This document shows, piece by piece, positions 1-7,776 of a stretch of DNA of 64,000 nt; position 1 is the stretch's first letter, and each line of letters starts with the position of its first letter. The notes under the pieces were generated by a model. That model made no database searches and was not told where the DNA came from. It was given only the letters and a program-made list of their open reading frames with translations. Where the stretch lies: NCBI GenBank assembly GCA_964489715.1, contig CAZBAK010000003.1:1-64000 (forward strand). The letters are read 5' to 3'. Made by a program: the position numbers and the translations under genes. Source of the DNA: Tissierella_A sp964489715. Lineage in GTDB: Bacteria; Bacillota; Clostridia; Tissierellales; Tissierellaceae.

Positions 1-739
1 CAGGGACTATAATAGAGAAAGTTTCTTTTATAACTTCACCATTTTCTATATATTCTACCTCTACTAGCTTATCTCCATACTGCAATTTTAAATTTTCTGG
101 TGAATCTATCAGTTTTATTTCTCCATCTACTATAAAGGCAACCCTATCACAAAGCTCATCTGCTATAAACATATTATGAGTAGTTAAAAACACTGTCACA
201 CCTTCAGCATTCTTTGTTTTTATTATATCTTTTATATCTGCCGCAATAGAAGGATCAAGCCCTGTAGTAGGTTCATCTAAGAACCACATTTCAGGGTTAT
301 TTATCATAGATCTAGCAAAAGTTAATCTGTGTTTCATCCCTTTAGAGAATTCTCCTGCTTTTATATCTTCTTTTCCATCAAGTCCTACTAATTTTAATAG
401 TTCCATAGGATCTCTAGTTGGCACATCGAATAATTTACTATAAAAATCCAGATTTTCCTTAGCTGTTAATTTACTATATACATTGGATTGCTCAAAGCTC
501 ATACCTATTTTATTAAACATATTTTTAGATATATCTTTTATATCGTAACCTGCAACTTCTACCTGACCATCTTGTAATTGTAAAAGCCCCGTGAGGATGT
601 TTTGTACAGTGGATTTACCTGCACCAGAAGGTCCTAAAAATCCAAACACCTCTCCTTTTTCAACTTCAAAACTTACATCTTTAACTTGATAATTCTCATC
701 TTTATTATAGGAATGATACAAATTCTTAACACTAATCAT
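1..739 (-). CDS. ABC transporter ATP-binding protein, 3' end cut by window edge
   Basis: Nucleotide-binding subunit of an ABC-2 type exporter, the kind that powers drug or antibiotic efflux at the membrane. It starts at the ATG at 739 and is still open at base 1, so about 246 residues are visible. Seen: Walker A GPSGAGKST at residues 36-44, signature-like FSKGMKHRL, Walker B and D-loop in WFLDEPTTGLDP, and the switch histidine in FLTTHN. The length and the C-terminal tail fit the CcmA/DrrA-like family. The membrane permease is expected beyond the left edge. It lies 160 bp downstream of a tetR gene on the same strand, with a duplicated hairpin element between them, so it is probably the repressor's target. 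The substrate cannot be told from the sequence. Confidence 0.93.
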   Translation of the reverse strand, partial: MISVKNLYHSYNKDENYQVKDVSFEVEKGEVFGFLGPSGAGKSTVQNILTGLLQLQDGQVEVAGYDIKDISKNMFNKIGMSFEQSNVYSKLTAKENLDFYSKLFDVPTRDPMELLKLVGLDGKEDIKAGEFSKGMKHRLTFARSMINNPEMWFLDEPTTGLDPSIAADIKDIIKTKNAEGVTVFLTTHNMFIADELCDRVAFIVDGEIKLIDSPENLKLQYGDKLVEVEYIENGEVIKETFSIIVP

Positions 740-782
740 AAAAAACACTTCCTTCCTTTTTATAGAAAATAGTTTTTCATCT

Positions 783-910
783 GCCTAGTAAATCTGGATA
801 AGGGCGACTAAGCATCAGAAGAAACCATCTGACGCTAGTCTTCTTTGCCCGGTGAAGCTGGATAAGGGCGACTAAGCATCAGAAGAAACCATCTGACGCT
901 AGTCTTCTTT
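783..910. repeat. 64-bp tandem direct repeat, each unit a hairpin
   Basis: Two adjacent 64-bp units (783-846 and 847-910) are identical over their last 53 bases (794-846 and 858-910). Each unit contains an inverted repeat whose arms begin GACTA and end TAGTC. On the minus strand, which is the sense of tetR and the ABC gene, the RNA arms pair over about 13 bp with one G-U wobble and one bulged U. The repeat is near 45% GC, well above its surroundings. The unit nearest tetR runs through the tetR stop codon. There is no U-tract, so it is not a classical terminator. A REP-like or small mobile repeat, or an mRNA processing site, are possibilities. Confidence 0.9.
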
Positions 911-1528
911 ATAGAAACACACCTTAAGCATATCTATATAGACATATATTTCTTTTTCAATCTCTTTATAGTCAAATTTTCTACTTCCATCTTTTATTCT
1001 TCTTCTAAATTCCTCTCCATATTTTTCTATAGTCCATTGGATTATATTTATAGCCCTCTTTACATCTATATCTTCCTTAAAAAGAGAATAGTCTATATTG
1101 TAGCTATATATTTGACTATAGAGTTCCAGTGGGAAATCTGGATTTATTTGCATTATTTCCTCTACAGTCTTATCTTGAAATACTTTAAGAGAAAAATCAG
1201 CCATATATGGATACTCTTGAAAGACTTTAAACTTAATAATTGATGTTTCCTTCAATCGTAAAAATATGTCTCTTTGTTCCCAATCTAATTCATCTACTAT
1301 TTTTTCAGTAATTATTTTAATAGAAAAATATTCTAGATACTTATATAAGTTAGCCTTAGAACCAAAATAATGAAACAAAAGGCCTTTAGATATTCCTGCT
1401 TCTTCTACTATTACATTTGTAGAAGCTTTTTCAAATGTATTCTTACTAAATTCTTTCATAGCAGCATTTATGATATTGTCTCTTTTTTCTATGTCTAAAT
1501 TAATTAATAGATCTTCTATTTTTATCAT
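899..1528 (-). CDS. TetR/AcrR family transcriptional regulator
   Basis: DNA-binding repressor of the TetR family, probably controlling itself and the ABC exporter downstream. The N-terminal helix-turn-helix is clear (STNVIVEEAGISKGLLFHYFGSKANLY); the C-terminal ligand domain is variable, as usual. I chose the ATG at 1528 (product begins MIKIEDLL, 209 residues). An upstream in-frame TTG at 1567 has no Shine-Dalgarno site and lies inside a palindromic operator. The last four codons and the stop lie inside a hairpin repeat unit. The promoter carries two matching palindromes, typical of TetR autoregulation. The inducer is unknown. Confidence 0.92.
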   Translation of the reverse strand: MIKIEDLLINLDIEKRDNIINAAMKEFSKNTFEKASTNVIVEEAGISKGLLFHYFGSKANLYKYLEYFSIKIITEKIVDELDWEQRDIFLRLKETSIIKFKVFQEYPYMADFSLKVFQDKTVEEIMQINPDFPLELYSQIYSYNIDYSLFKEDIDVKRAINIIQWTIEKYGEEFRRRIKDGSRKFDYKEIEKEIYVYIDMLKVCFYKED

Positions 1529-1550
1529 CCTATCTTTTTTATAATTTTTA

Positions 1551-1601
1551 TTGACTTTAGTGGTCAACTTAATTATATTATGGATTGACCACTTGAGTCA
1601 A
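1551..1601 (-). promoter_or_regulatory. tetR promoter with two TTGAC-N7-GTCAA operators
   Basis: Two 17-bp palindromes of identical form, TTGAC-N7-GTCAA, lie at 1551-1567 and 1585-1601, 34 bp apart. On the minus strand a -35 box TTGACT (1596-1601) and a -10 box TATAAT (1572-1577) are separated by 18 bp. The distal palindrome covers the -35 box and the proximal one sits just after the -10 box. This arrangement suits repression by the TetR protein encoded immediately downstream. The palindromes and boxes are seen directly; the binding is inferred. Confidence 0.72.
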
Positions 1602-1663
1602 TACATTTTTATTTTTATTTCCATCTTATTTTAACTTGTAAATATCTTAAGTATTTGGACAAT

Positions 1664-1696
1664 AAAAAAACAGAGCTCATAAAATTATGAGCTCTG
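1664..1696 (-). terminator. Rho-independent terminator after the anti-sigma gene
   Basis: A 12-bp stem (1671-1682 with 1685-1696, core CAGAGCTCAT) with a 2-nt loop is followed on the minus strand by a run of seven T. It ends the sigma/anti-sigma transcript. Confidence 0.9.
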
Positions 1697-1747
1697 ATTT
1701 AATGAATTTTAGAAATCTTACCTTAAATTGAAAATCTACTCTCTATC

Positions 1748-2923
1748 TTAATGTATATATCTCTTAGATGCCATAGCTCTATCTAATTCAATAGTTCTGA
1801 TAGCTTCATTTTCTATAACTTCCATAAGATCTTCTGCATTTGCATAAACTAGTACACCATAGGTCTTGACACCATTTTCTTCTACATAATCTAGGGATTC
1901 TTGATAATAGTCAGTTTTTAAGTTATTATAAAAAAGTGTATCTACAGCTTCTTTCCTATCTATCAAATATTTTAACAGGCTCTTGTAATGTAGTTCATAT
2001 CCCTCTGCCCATATAGAGCTTGTGCTTGATTGCTCACTTTTTCCTAGAGTCCAATCTAAAAAATTAAATGCTGGATATTTTTCTTTATCTGGATTATCAG
2101 ATCCTGCTTCAAACTCTAAACTAAATCCTGTAAGATTAGCAGCTGCTTGTTCAGGCTCAGAAGTCCTAATTCCAGCCCAAGCAATTTTAATATCTGGATA
2201 TTTATATTCCAATTCTCTTAATCTATCCATGCTTAAGTCTTCTTCAAAAGTTATATAGCTGGAAGTATAAGCCACAGGACTTAGTTTCTTTATGTGATCA
2301 ACTACTCTTTTCCTTTGATTATTTATCTGTTTTGGACTTATAATATCAGGATTTCTGATAGTCATAAAATTAATATAGCTTTCTGTAAAAGAATTTTCCG
2401 AAGTTTCACTTCTATTACCTCTTTTTATTCTTAAGCTAATATTTTTGTTTTCTTCTGTATAAGTATCTCTACGGTAAAAAGATACATCGTATACTCCAAA
2501 ACCTAAGCTATCAGTCATTACATTGGAGGATAATTTATAGCCAGGTAAATTTAAATCTGTCAATGCCATCAAGTCGAATTCCATATCACTATTGTTTTCT
2601 CCAACAGAAAGCTTGGCTGGATTATAATAGAAGCTTCCTATTATTGGTGAAAGTATAAAAAACAATCCTAATATTACCAGGGTAAATATAGCCAGTGATT
2701 TTAAAACTGCTTTTCTAAGCCTTATATTTACAGATTTTTTTAGATTAATAGAATCTTCTGTGGGATTTTCACTTTTTTCTAGCCTTGTAAAATCCATATC
2801 TACTTCTTCACTATAGTAATCTTCTATAGCCTCATATTTTTCCAATTCTTCTTCTACTATCTTTATTTCCTCTTCTGTAGCCCTACCTTCTTTATACTTA
2901 TGGATCAAGTCTTTAAATTTCAT
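1748..2923 (-). CDS. Membrane anti-sigma factor (sigma factor regulator family)
   Basis: Probable anti-sigma factor for the ECF sigma factor encoded just upstream. The 391-residue protein has a charged cytoplasmic N-terminus (1-70), one membrane segment (about 72-96) and a large extracytoplasmic domain. There is no HxxxCxxC zinc motif, so it is not of the ZAS type. The layout and the C-terminal features resemble the Sigma_reg_N/Sigma_reg_C families of Firmicutes. The start is the ATG at 2923, with GGAGG 7 nt upstream, and the gene overlaps the sigma gene by 11 nt, indicating translational coupling. The inducing signal is unknown. Confidence 0.8.
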   Translation of the reverse strand: MKFKDLIHKYKEGRATEEEIKIVEEELEKYEAIEDYYSEEVDMDFTRLEKSENPTEDSINLKKSVNIRLRKAVLKSLAIFTLVILGLFFILSPIIGSFYYNPAKLSVGENNSDMEFDLMALTDLNLPGYKLSSNVMTDSLGFGVYDVSFYRRDTYTEENKNISLRIKRGNRSETSENSFTESYINFMTIRNPDIISPKQINNQRKRVVDHIKKLSPVAYTSSYITFEEDLSMDRLRELEYKYPDIKIAWAGIRTSEPEQAAANLTGFSLEFEAGSDNPDKEKYPAFNFLDWTLGKSEQSSTSSIWAEGYELHYKSLLKYLIDRKEAVDTLFYNNLKTDYYQESLDYVEENGVKTYGVLVYANAEDLMEVIENEAIRTIELDRAMASKRYIH

Positions 2924-3404
2924 GATCTTCCTCCAATCTAGTTTTTAATTTCTTTCTAGCCCTAAAAATCAAAGTTTTACTCCCCCCATAGCTTAGGCCA
3001 GTGATCTTAGCAATTTCATTTAAATTTAAATCACAGTAATGAAAGAGTATAATTATTTCCCTATAGGAAGGCTTTAATTTCATAACTTTATTGTAGAGTT
3101 CCCTTCTCTCCTCGTTATCAATTATCTTATCTAGGGGTGTGTTCTCTGTAATCAATATATTTTCATTATCAATAGAAGTATACTCTTTATTTTTTCTAAC
3201 TCCATCTAAGAATAAATTCTTACACACCCTAAAGAGCCAGTATTTAATATGGGGCTTATCTTTATCTGAAGATAAAAGTGCTTTATAAAAAGTATCGCTG
3301 GTAAGATCTTGAGCTTCATGGTGCTCTCTGCATAGGGAATATGCATATAGATAGACTTCCCTATGATACTCAATATATACTTGTTCTAATTTATTATTTT
3401 TCAT
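2913..3404 (-). CDS. ECF RNA polymerase sigma factor
   Basis: Extracytoplasmic-function sigma factor of 163 residues. Region 2 (about residues 5-75, including EHHEAQDLTSDTFYKAL) recognises the -10 element. Region 4 (about 105-155, ending in the helix GLSYGGSKTLIFRARKKLK) recognises the -35. The start is the ATG at 3404: AAGGAGA stands 7 nt before it, while the longer reading from a GTG at 3422 would start inside that Shine-Dalgarno site. It is overlapped by and coupled to an anti-sigma gene. A sequence resembling an ECF promoter lies about 25-50 bp upstream, suggesting autoregulation. Confidence 0.93.
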   Translation of the reverse strand: MKNNKLEQVYIEYHREVYLYAYSLCREHHEAQDLTSDTFYKALLSSDKDKPHIKYWLFRVCKNLFLDGVRKNKEYTSIDNENILITENTPLDKIIDNEERRELYNKVMKLKPSYREIIILFHYCDLNLNEIAKITGLSYGGSKTLIFRARKKLKTRLEEDHEI

Positions 3405-3427
3405 AGGAAAATCTCCTTTCACTTAAT

Positions 3428-3454
3428 AAACGAAATAGAACTATAAAAGTTACA
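3428..3454 (-). promoter_or_regulatory. Candidate ECF-type autoregulatory promoter
   Basis: On the minus strand, TGTAAC (3449-3454), then a 16-bp spacer, then CGTTT (3428-3432). This resembles the TGAAAC-N16-CGT pattern of ECF promoters such as those of Bacillus SigW, and lies immediately upstream of the ECF sigma gene. The match is seen; its use is inferred. Confidence 0.5.
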
Positions 3455-3498
3455 CTTTTTGAAAAAATAAATTTATAATGTCAATATAATAAAGCTAA

Positions 3499-3550
3499 TT
3501 CTACTTTAAAATGAACACTAAGATATCTTAGTGTTCATTTTAAAGTAGAA
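3499..3550. terminator. 52-bp perfect palindrome, probable terminator or cruciform
   Basis: Bases 3499-3524 are the exact reverse complement of 3525-3550: 26-bp arms with no loop, centred on AAGATATCTT. It stands between the end of the membrane-protein gene and the ECF sigma promoter, both on the minus strand. The minus-strand sequence after it is only mildly T-rich, so a terminator role is likely but not certain. Confidence 0.6.
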
Positions 3551-3602
3551 GATTTAGTTCAGGTCTTATATGTATCTTTCTTTATGGCAAGTTAAGAGTT
3601 TT

Positions 3603-4340
3603 TTACAATCTTACTCCAAAAAAGTTATTTTCATCTAACTTAACTTCCTCACCCTTATCATCTAAAATTATAACTTCTACTATAACTCCACTACCAGCTC
3701 CAGCATCATAGCTTTTTTCATTTATATAACCACCCTTGATAATATACTCATCTAAACTAATGGAAAATATCTTTTCTTCTTTACCTTCAAGCTTAAATAC
3801 TGCCTTACTTCCATCTAGATTATATAATCTTATAAGCTTAATATCATGATTTTTATTATAATCATTTACAATCATTAAATGAAATTCTTTATCTTCTTTA
3901 CTATAATTAGCAAGTTTAATTTCTGCTTCAAAGTCAATATATCTACTATTATTAAATTTATATTCCATATTATTGATTTCATCATCTTCAAGTCCTATAG
4001 ATAATAATCCTGGAGAGCTTCCTTTTATTTGCTTTGCAATAGCACCTGTAGATAGGGCAAAAATAGTATTTAATCCTATAAAAATTATTACTACTATCTT
4101 CCAATTAATCTTTAAGTCATTTACAATGTATTTTTTTACCAATATAGTTCCTATTATAAATAATGGCATAAAATAAAATATTGTTAAGTGGACTCCAGTA
4201 TAATCGCCTGTCCATGATTTTAAACCTATAAATTCTATAAGATAATCTCCTAGAGCATTGACATATTTAGTTTCTAACATCATATAAAATGTTATAGACA
4301 TAAATAACATTGATAAAAATGCTTTGATTTTTTTATTCAT
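3603..4340 (-). CDS. Hypothetical membrane protein
   Basis: Not recognised. The 245-residue product has three hydrophobic segments in its first half (about residues 8-25, 50-68 and 80-100), then a soluble domain of about 145 residues rich in Lys, Glu and Asp, predicted to face one side of the membrane. No catalytic motif is visible. The ATG start at 4340 is preceded by GAGGACGG. It lies between two sigma/anti-sigma modules and next to a lipoprotein, all on one strand, so it may be regulated by one of those sigma factors. That link is contextual only. Confidence 0.7.
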   Translation of the reverse strand: MNKKIKAFLSMLFMSITFYMMLETKYVNALGDYLIEFIGLKSWTGDYTGVHLTIFYFMPLFIIGTILVKKYIVNDLKINWKIVVIIFIGLNTIFALSTGAIAKQIKGSSPGLLSIGLEDDEINNMEYKFNNSRYIDFEAEIKLANYSKEDKEFHLMIVNDYNKNHDIKLIRLYNLDGSKAVFKLEGKEEKIFSISLDEYIIKGGYINEKSYDAGAGSGVIVEVIILDDKGEEVKLDENNFFGVRL

Positions 4341-4419
4341 AGAGACACCGTCCTCTTCTTAAGCTCCATATTAAATTGACTATTTACTAGGATCATTTTT
4401 CCTTTTAACATATATTTAT

Positions 4420-5076
4420 TTAATCTGTAAAAACTAAAGTAACAGCTTGAACATAGTCCATGTCATACAATTCACTTGGAGAGAAGAAACTCTTCAAATC
4501 ATAGTCTGCTAGATCTGTATTGCTATTTTTGATCATCATTGCAACTGGTATTTCCTTATTTAGTTCTATCTTTTGAAATTCATCTAGAAAATGGCTTGAA
4601 GCTGCATAGTCTCCTTCAAAAATTATATTGTCTATTGGATAGTCCTCTTCTGTTAAAGTAATAGCATGTATAGATGTTCCTACATTTATATTGCTTTTCT
4701 CTGTATAATAATCCTCGGATATGATCATTGAAAAACTGCCTTCCAAATCCTCCTCTTTGGAGTAAGACCCCTGCTTTAAACTAGATTTTAACTCATTTAT
4801 TAGTATCCACTTGCCATTCTTATCTAAGTTGTATATATTGGCTTTGATATTCTTTACATTTTCAGGTGCTTTAAAGGATATTATGTTAACTCTATCTTCT
4901 AGATTAAGTGTTCTTATTAGATCTATAGCTTCTTGGGATAAATTATAAGGACTTACTCCTATCTCCATTTCCTCTTTTGTTTTTTCCTCTGTTTTCTCTT
5001 TTTCTACTTCTCCACTACAAGAAGTAACTCCCATCAATACAAAAATACTTAATATTACAAAAAATAACTTTTTCAC
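4420..5076 (-). CDS. Hypothetical lipoprotein
   Basis: Secreted lipoprotein of unknown function, 218 residues. The N-terminus is a classical type II signal (MKKLFFVILSIFVLMG) with lipobox VTSC, so the mature protein would start at Cys20 and be anchored to the outer face of the membrane. A short charged Glu/Lys linker follows, then a globular domain with no motif I recognise. The start is a GTG at 5076, with AAGGAGG 7 nt upstream. It follows the DUF4367 anti-sigma gene by 34 bp and is probably in the same transcript, suggesting an envelope-stress role. Confidence 0.8.
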   Translation of the reverse strand: MKKLFFVILSIFVLMGVTSCSGEVEKEKTEEKTKEEMEIGVSPYNLSQEAIDLIRTLNLEDRVNIISFKAPENVKNIKANIYNLDKNGKWILINELKSSLKQGSYSKEEDLEGSFSMIISEDYYTEKSNINVGTSIHAITLTEEDYPIDNIIFEGDYAASSHFLDEFQKIELNKEIPVAMMIKNSNTDLADYDLKSFFSPSELYDMDYVQAVTLVFTD

Positions 5077-5110
5077 TTTAATACCTCCTTTTCTTTTTCT
5101 TATACTTATT

Positions 5111-5797
5111 TTATTTATTTTTTATAACACTTTCAGCCATTTTAAATAATTCATCTATATCTGTAGTTGAAGATAATATATAGAAGTATGTGTCATCATT
5201 CCAGTATAATTGACTTACACCCTTGTTAGTGAAATAATTGATTTCTTGATTTTTTATCTTCTTTGTTTTTACAGTGGTGCCTTCAGTGTCAAATAAGACT
5301 TGCCCACTGCCTAAAATATTTTGATTGAAAAATATTTCTTCTTCAGCTTTGTTTTTATAAAAAGCCCTATAATTAAAATCACTTTCATCTACTTCAAACT
5401 GCTTAAAACCTTTTGCTATATATTTAGGTGCATTTACTATAATGGTAAAGTCCGTAACCCCTCCATCTCCTTCAGTATCAATCTGAGTATATTCATTGAA
5501 GACTCTTGTGATTATTTTAAATACTCTCACCCTATAAGCTTCTATACTCATTGTAGTGGCAAATAATATGGATACTACTATTAAAATTATAGCTGCCACA
5601 TTCTTACTATACTTGATAAATAAATTCATCCCCTGAGAGCGATTACTTTCTTTAATGAGCTTATTAATCTTTTTATTAAAATTTCTTGAAAACTTATGAG
5701 ACAGATCTTTTTCCTTAGGCAATGAAGCTAGTATTTTTTCTTCTAAATTTCCTAGATTTTCATATAAAAGTTTATCATCAATAGTATATTTACTCAT
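5111..5797 (-). CDS. DUF4367-type membrane protein, probable anti-sigma factor
   Basis: Likely anti-sigma factor of the second ECF module. The 228-residue product has a soluble N-terminal part (1-62), one membrane segment (about 66-84) and an extracytoplasmic domain with the look of DUF4367. Proteins of this build are commonly encoded directly after ECF sigma genes in clostridia. The start ATG (5797) lies 7 bp after the sigma stop, and its Shine-Dalgarno sequence GGAG overlaps the end of the sigma gene. It is unrelated in sequence to the other anti-sigma factor in this window. Confidence 0.78.
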   Translation of the reverse strand: MSKYTIDDKLLYENLGNLEEKILASLPKEKDLSHKFSRNFNKKINKLIKESNRSQGMNLFIKYSKNVAAIILIVVSILFATTMSIEAYRVRVFKIITRVFNEYTQIDTEGDGGVTDFTIIVNAPKYIAKGFKQFEVDESDFNYRAFYKNKAEEEIFFNQNILGSGQVLFDTEGTTVKTKKIKNQEINYFTNKGVSQLYWNDDTYFYILSSTTDIDELFKMAESVIKNK

Positions 5798-5804
5798 AAA
5801 TTTA

Positions 5805-6308
5805 CTAACTCCTTTCTCCTAGAATTTTCTCTAGTTTGTCTTTTCCTCTTGAAATTCTTTTTCTTACATTAGCTTCATTTATATTTAGTATTTCTGAAAT
5901 TTCTAAATTTGTATATCCTAGAGAGTATTTTAATCTAAATACAGAAGAATAATTAACAGGAAGTTTTAATATGGCTTCTTCTATTTCATTTAAATCAAAA
6001 GATTCATCCTGACTGCCTATAGCATATTCTATTCCTTCAAATGATATATTAGATTCTCTTTTTCTTTTACGATAAAAATCTATTGAGATGTTCTGTACTA
6101 TTATAACGATGAAGGCCTTGCTTTTGTGACAATTTATTTCATTTATTTTATCTAAATTATCTATTATTCTTAAAAAAGCTTGATGAACCGCATCTTCAGC
6201 CAAATATTCATCTCTAAGTATTTTATTTGCAATATAAAACATAGACTGTTTATATTTAATATAAATCTCTTCAAATTTACTTTTTTCTTCATCTTCTATC
6301 AGTGCCAT
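5805..6308 (-). CDS. ECF RNA polymerase sigma factor
   Basis: Second ECF sigma factor, 167 residues. Region 2 includes DEYLAEDAVHQAFLRI; region 4 ends in the helix-turn-helix YTNLEISEILNINEANVRKRISRGKDKL. The ATG at 6308 is used although the nearest Shine-Dalgarno-like GGGGTGA is about 15 nt away, so the start is less certain than the gene. It leads an apparent operon with the DUF4367 protein and the lipoprotein. It shares only family-level similarity with the ECF factor at 2913-3404. Confidence 0.92.
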   Translation of the reverse strand: MALIEDEEKSKFEEIYIKYKQSMFYIANKILRDEYLAEDAVHQAFLRIIDNLDKINEINCHKSKAFIVIIVQNISIDFYRKRKRESNISFEGIEYAIGSQDESFDLNEIEEAILKLPVNYSSVFRLKYSLGYTNLEISEILNINEANVRKRISRGKDKLEKILGERS

Positions 6309-6490
6309 ATATATAAAGATAAGATCACCCCTAAAATAGTTTGTTTATAATTTTAATTTAATAATTATAGCATATATAAAATCTATATAATAGCTTTTGT
6401 TTTCAAGCAATATAGTCCTATATAACTAGAAATTAAAGTATCTTATGATAAACTATATAGTGATATATAAAAAATATATAGGGAGGAACT

Positions 6491-7672
6491 ATGAAAAAGA
6501 AAGAAAAAATACTTATTGTTTTAGGAATTATATTTATATCTTTTAATCTTCGTGCACCAATTACAGCAGTTGGATCTGTTATAGCTATGATAAAAGTAGA
6601 GTTTATGCTTTCAAATGCCATGGCAGGCTTTATAACAACAATTCCCCTTTTAGCTTTTGGAATTGTTTCTCCATTTGTATCAATTATTTCTCGAAAATTT
6701 GGATATGGAAAAACTATGGCTGCAGGGCTTATCTTTATCTTAATGGGAGAATTACTAAGATCCTATACTAATGTTTCAGGCTTATTTATTGGAACAACTT
6801 TTATTGGAATTGGGATTGGCTTTGGAAATGTTTTGATTCCCAGCATAATAAAATTGAAGTTTCCACATAAAGTTGGTCTAATGACAAGTGTTTATACTAC
6901 ATCTATGTTGGTATTTGCAGCTCTTGGTGCAGGAATAAGTTCACCTTTAGCAAAAGACTTGAATTTAGGCTGGAGAAACTCTCTCGCTTTTTGGTTTATT
7001 TTGACAGCTATAACTTTACTTATTTGGCTACCACAAATTAGAACAAAAGATGATCGTGATATAAATAAAGTGTCTGAAGCTGCTCTTAGATCTCAGGCAA
7101 TATGGAAATCTTCTATGGCTTGGTGGGTAACTTTATTTATGGCTACTCAATCCTTTCTTTTTTATTCATTGGTTGCTTGGCTTCCCAGCATGATAATTTC
7201 CAAAGGAATGATTGATAGTTTTGCAGCTACAATGGCACTTACTCTTCAGTTAATGTCAATCCCTGCAACCCTAGTTATGCCTATACTTTCTGATAAATTT
7301 AAAGACCAGAGGGGACTTGTATTTATTACATGTATTTCATATTTACTGGGCCTATCTTTATTGTTAATTGGAAACAGTCAAATTATTATCCTAGTTTCTG
7401 TGGTATTAATAGCTTTAGGAATAGGCGGAAGTATAAGTCTTGCAATAGCTTTTATTTCTTTAAGAACGCCTAATTCCCAAAAAGCATCTGACTTATCTGG
7501 TATGTCACAGTCACTCGGTTATCTCTTGGCTGCTCTTGGTCCTATCTTAATGGGTAGTATTTTTGATAAGTATTCTAACTGGTCAATTCCTATTTTAATA
7601 CTAGCTGCTTTGACAATTCTCTTAACATTTTTTGGATGGTTTGCTGGAAAGAACATTGTGATCTCAGAATAA
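6491..7672 (+). CDS. MFS transporter, CynX/NimT family
   Basis: Secondary transporter of the major facilitator superfamily, 393 residues, about 12 hydrophobic segments. The N-terminus FNLRAPITAVGSV is characteristic of the CynX/NimT group, which includes cyanate and 2-nitroimidazole transporters and several of unknown substrate. GGGAGGA precedes the ATG by 5 nt. The gene stands alone, divergent from the ECF operon, and ends at a bidirectional terminator facing nudC. No neighbour suggests cyanate metabolism, so the substrate is open. Confidence 0.88.
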   Translation: MKKKEKILIVLGIIFISFNLRAPITAVGSVIAMIKVEFMLSNAMAGFITTIPLLAFGIVSPFVSIISRKFGYGKTMAAGLIFILMGELLRSYTNVSGLFIGTTFIGIGIGFGNVLIPSIIKLKFPHKVGLMTSVYTTSMLVFAALGAGISSPLAKDLNLGWRNSLAFWFILTAITLLIWLPQIRTKDDRDINKVSEAALRSQAIWKSSMAWWVTLFMATQSFLFYSLVAWLPSMIISKGMIDSFAATMALTLQLMSIPATLVMPILSDKFKDQRGLVFITCISYLLGLSLLLIGNSQIIILVSVVLIALGIGGSISLAIAFISLRTPNSQKASDLSGMSQSLGYLLAALGPILMGSIFDKYSNWSIPILILAALTILLTFFGWFAGKNIVISE

Positions 7673-7700
7673 TTAATCTCCTCTTCCATAAGACAATAAA

Positions 7701-7741
7701 AAATGCCATAAGTATATTAAATTAATATATTTATGGCATTT
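7701..7741. terminator. Bidirectional terminator between convergent genes
   Basis: Arms AAATGCCATAA and TTATGGCATTT with an AT-rich centre lie between the MFS gene and nudC, with T and A tracts on the outer sides. Confidence 0.85.
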
Positions 7742-7776
7742 TAAAATTGATTATTTTATTTATTATAATTTTTATA

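Noticed and set aside
783..910. CRISPR-like repeats
   Set aside because: Only two abutting units without spacers and no cas genes; it is a tandem duplication of a hairpin.
1529..1567. TTG start of tetR at 1567
   Set aside because: No Shine-Dalgarno site, and the region is an operator palindrome just after the -10 box; the ATG at 1528 is preferred.
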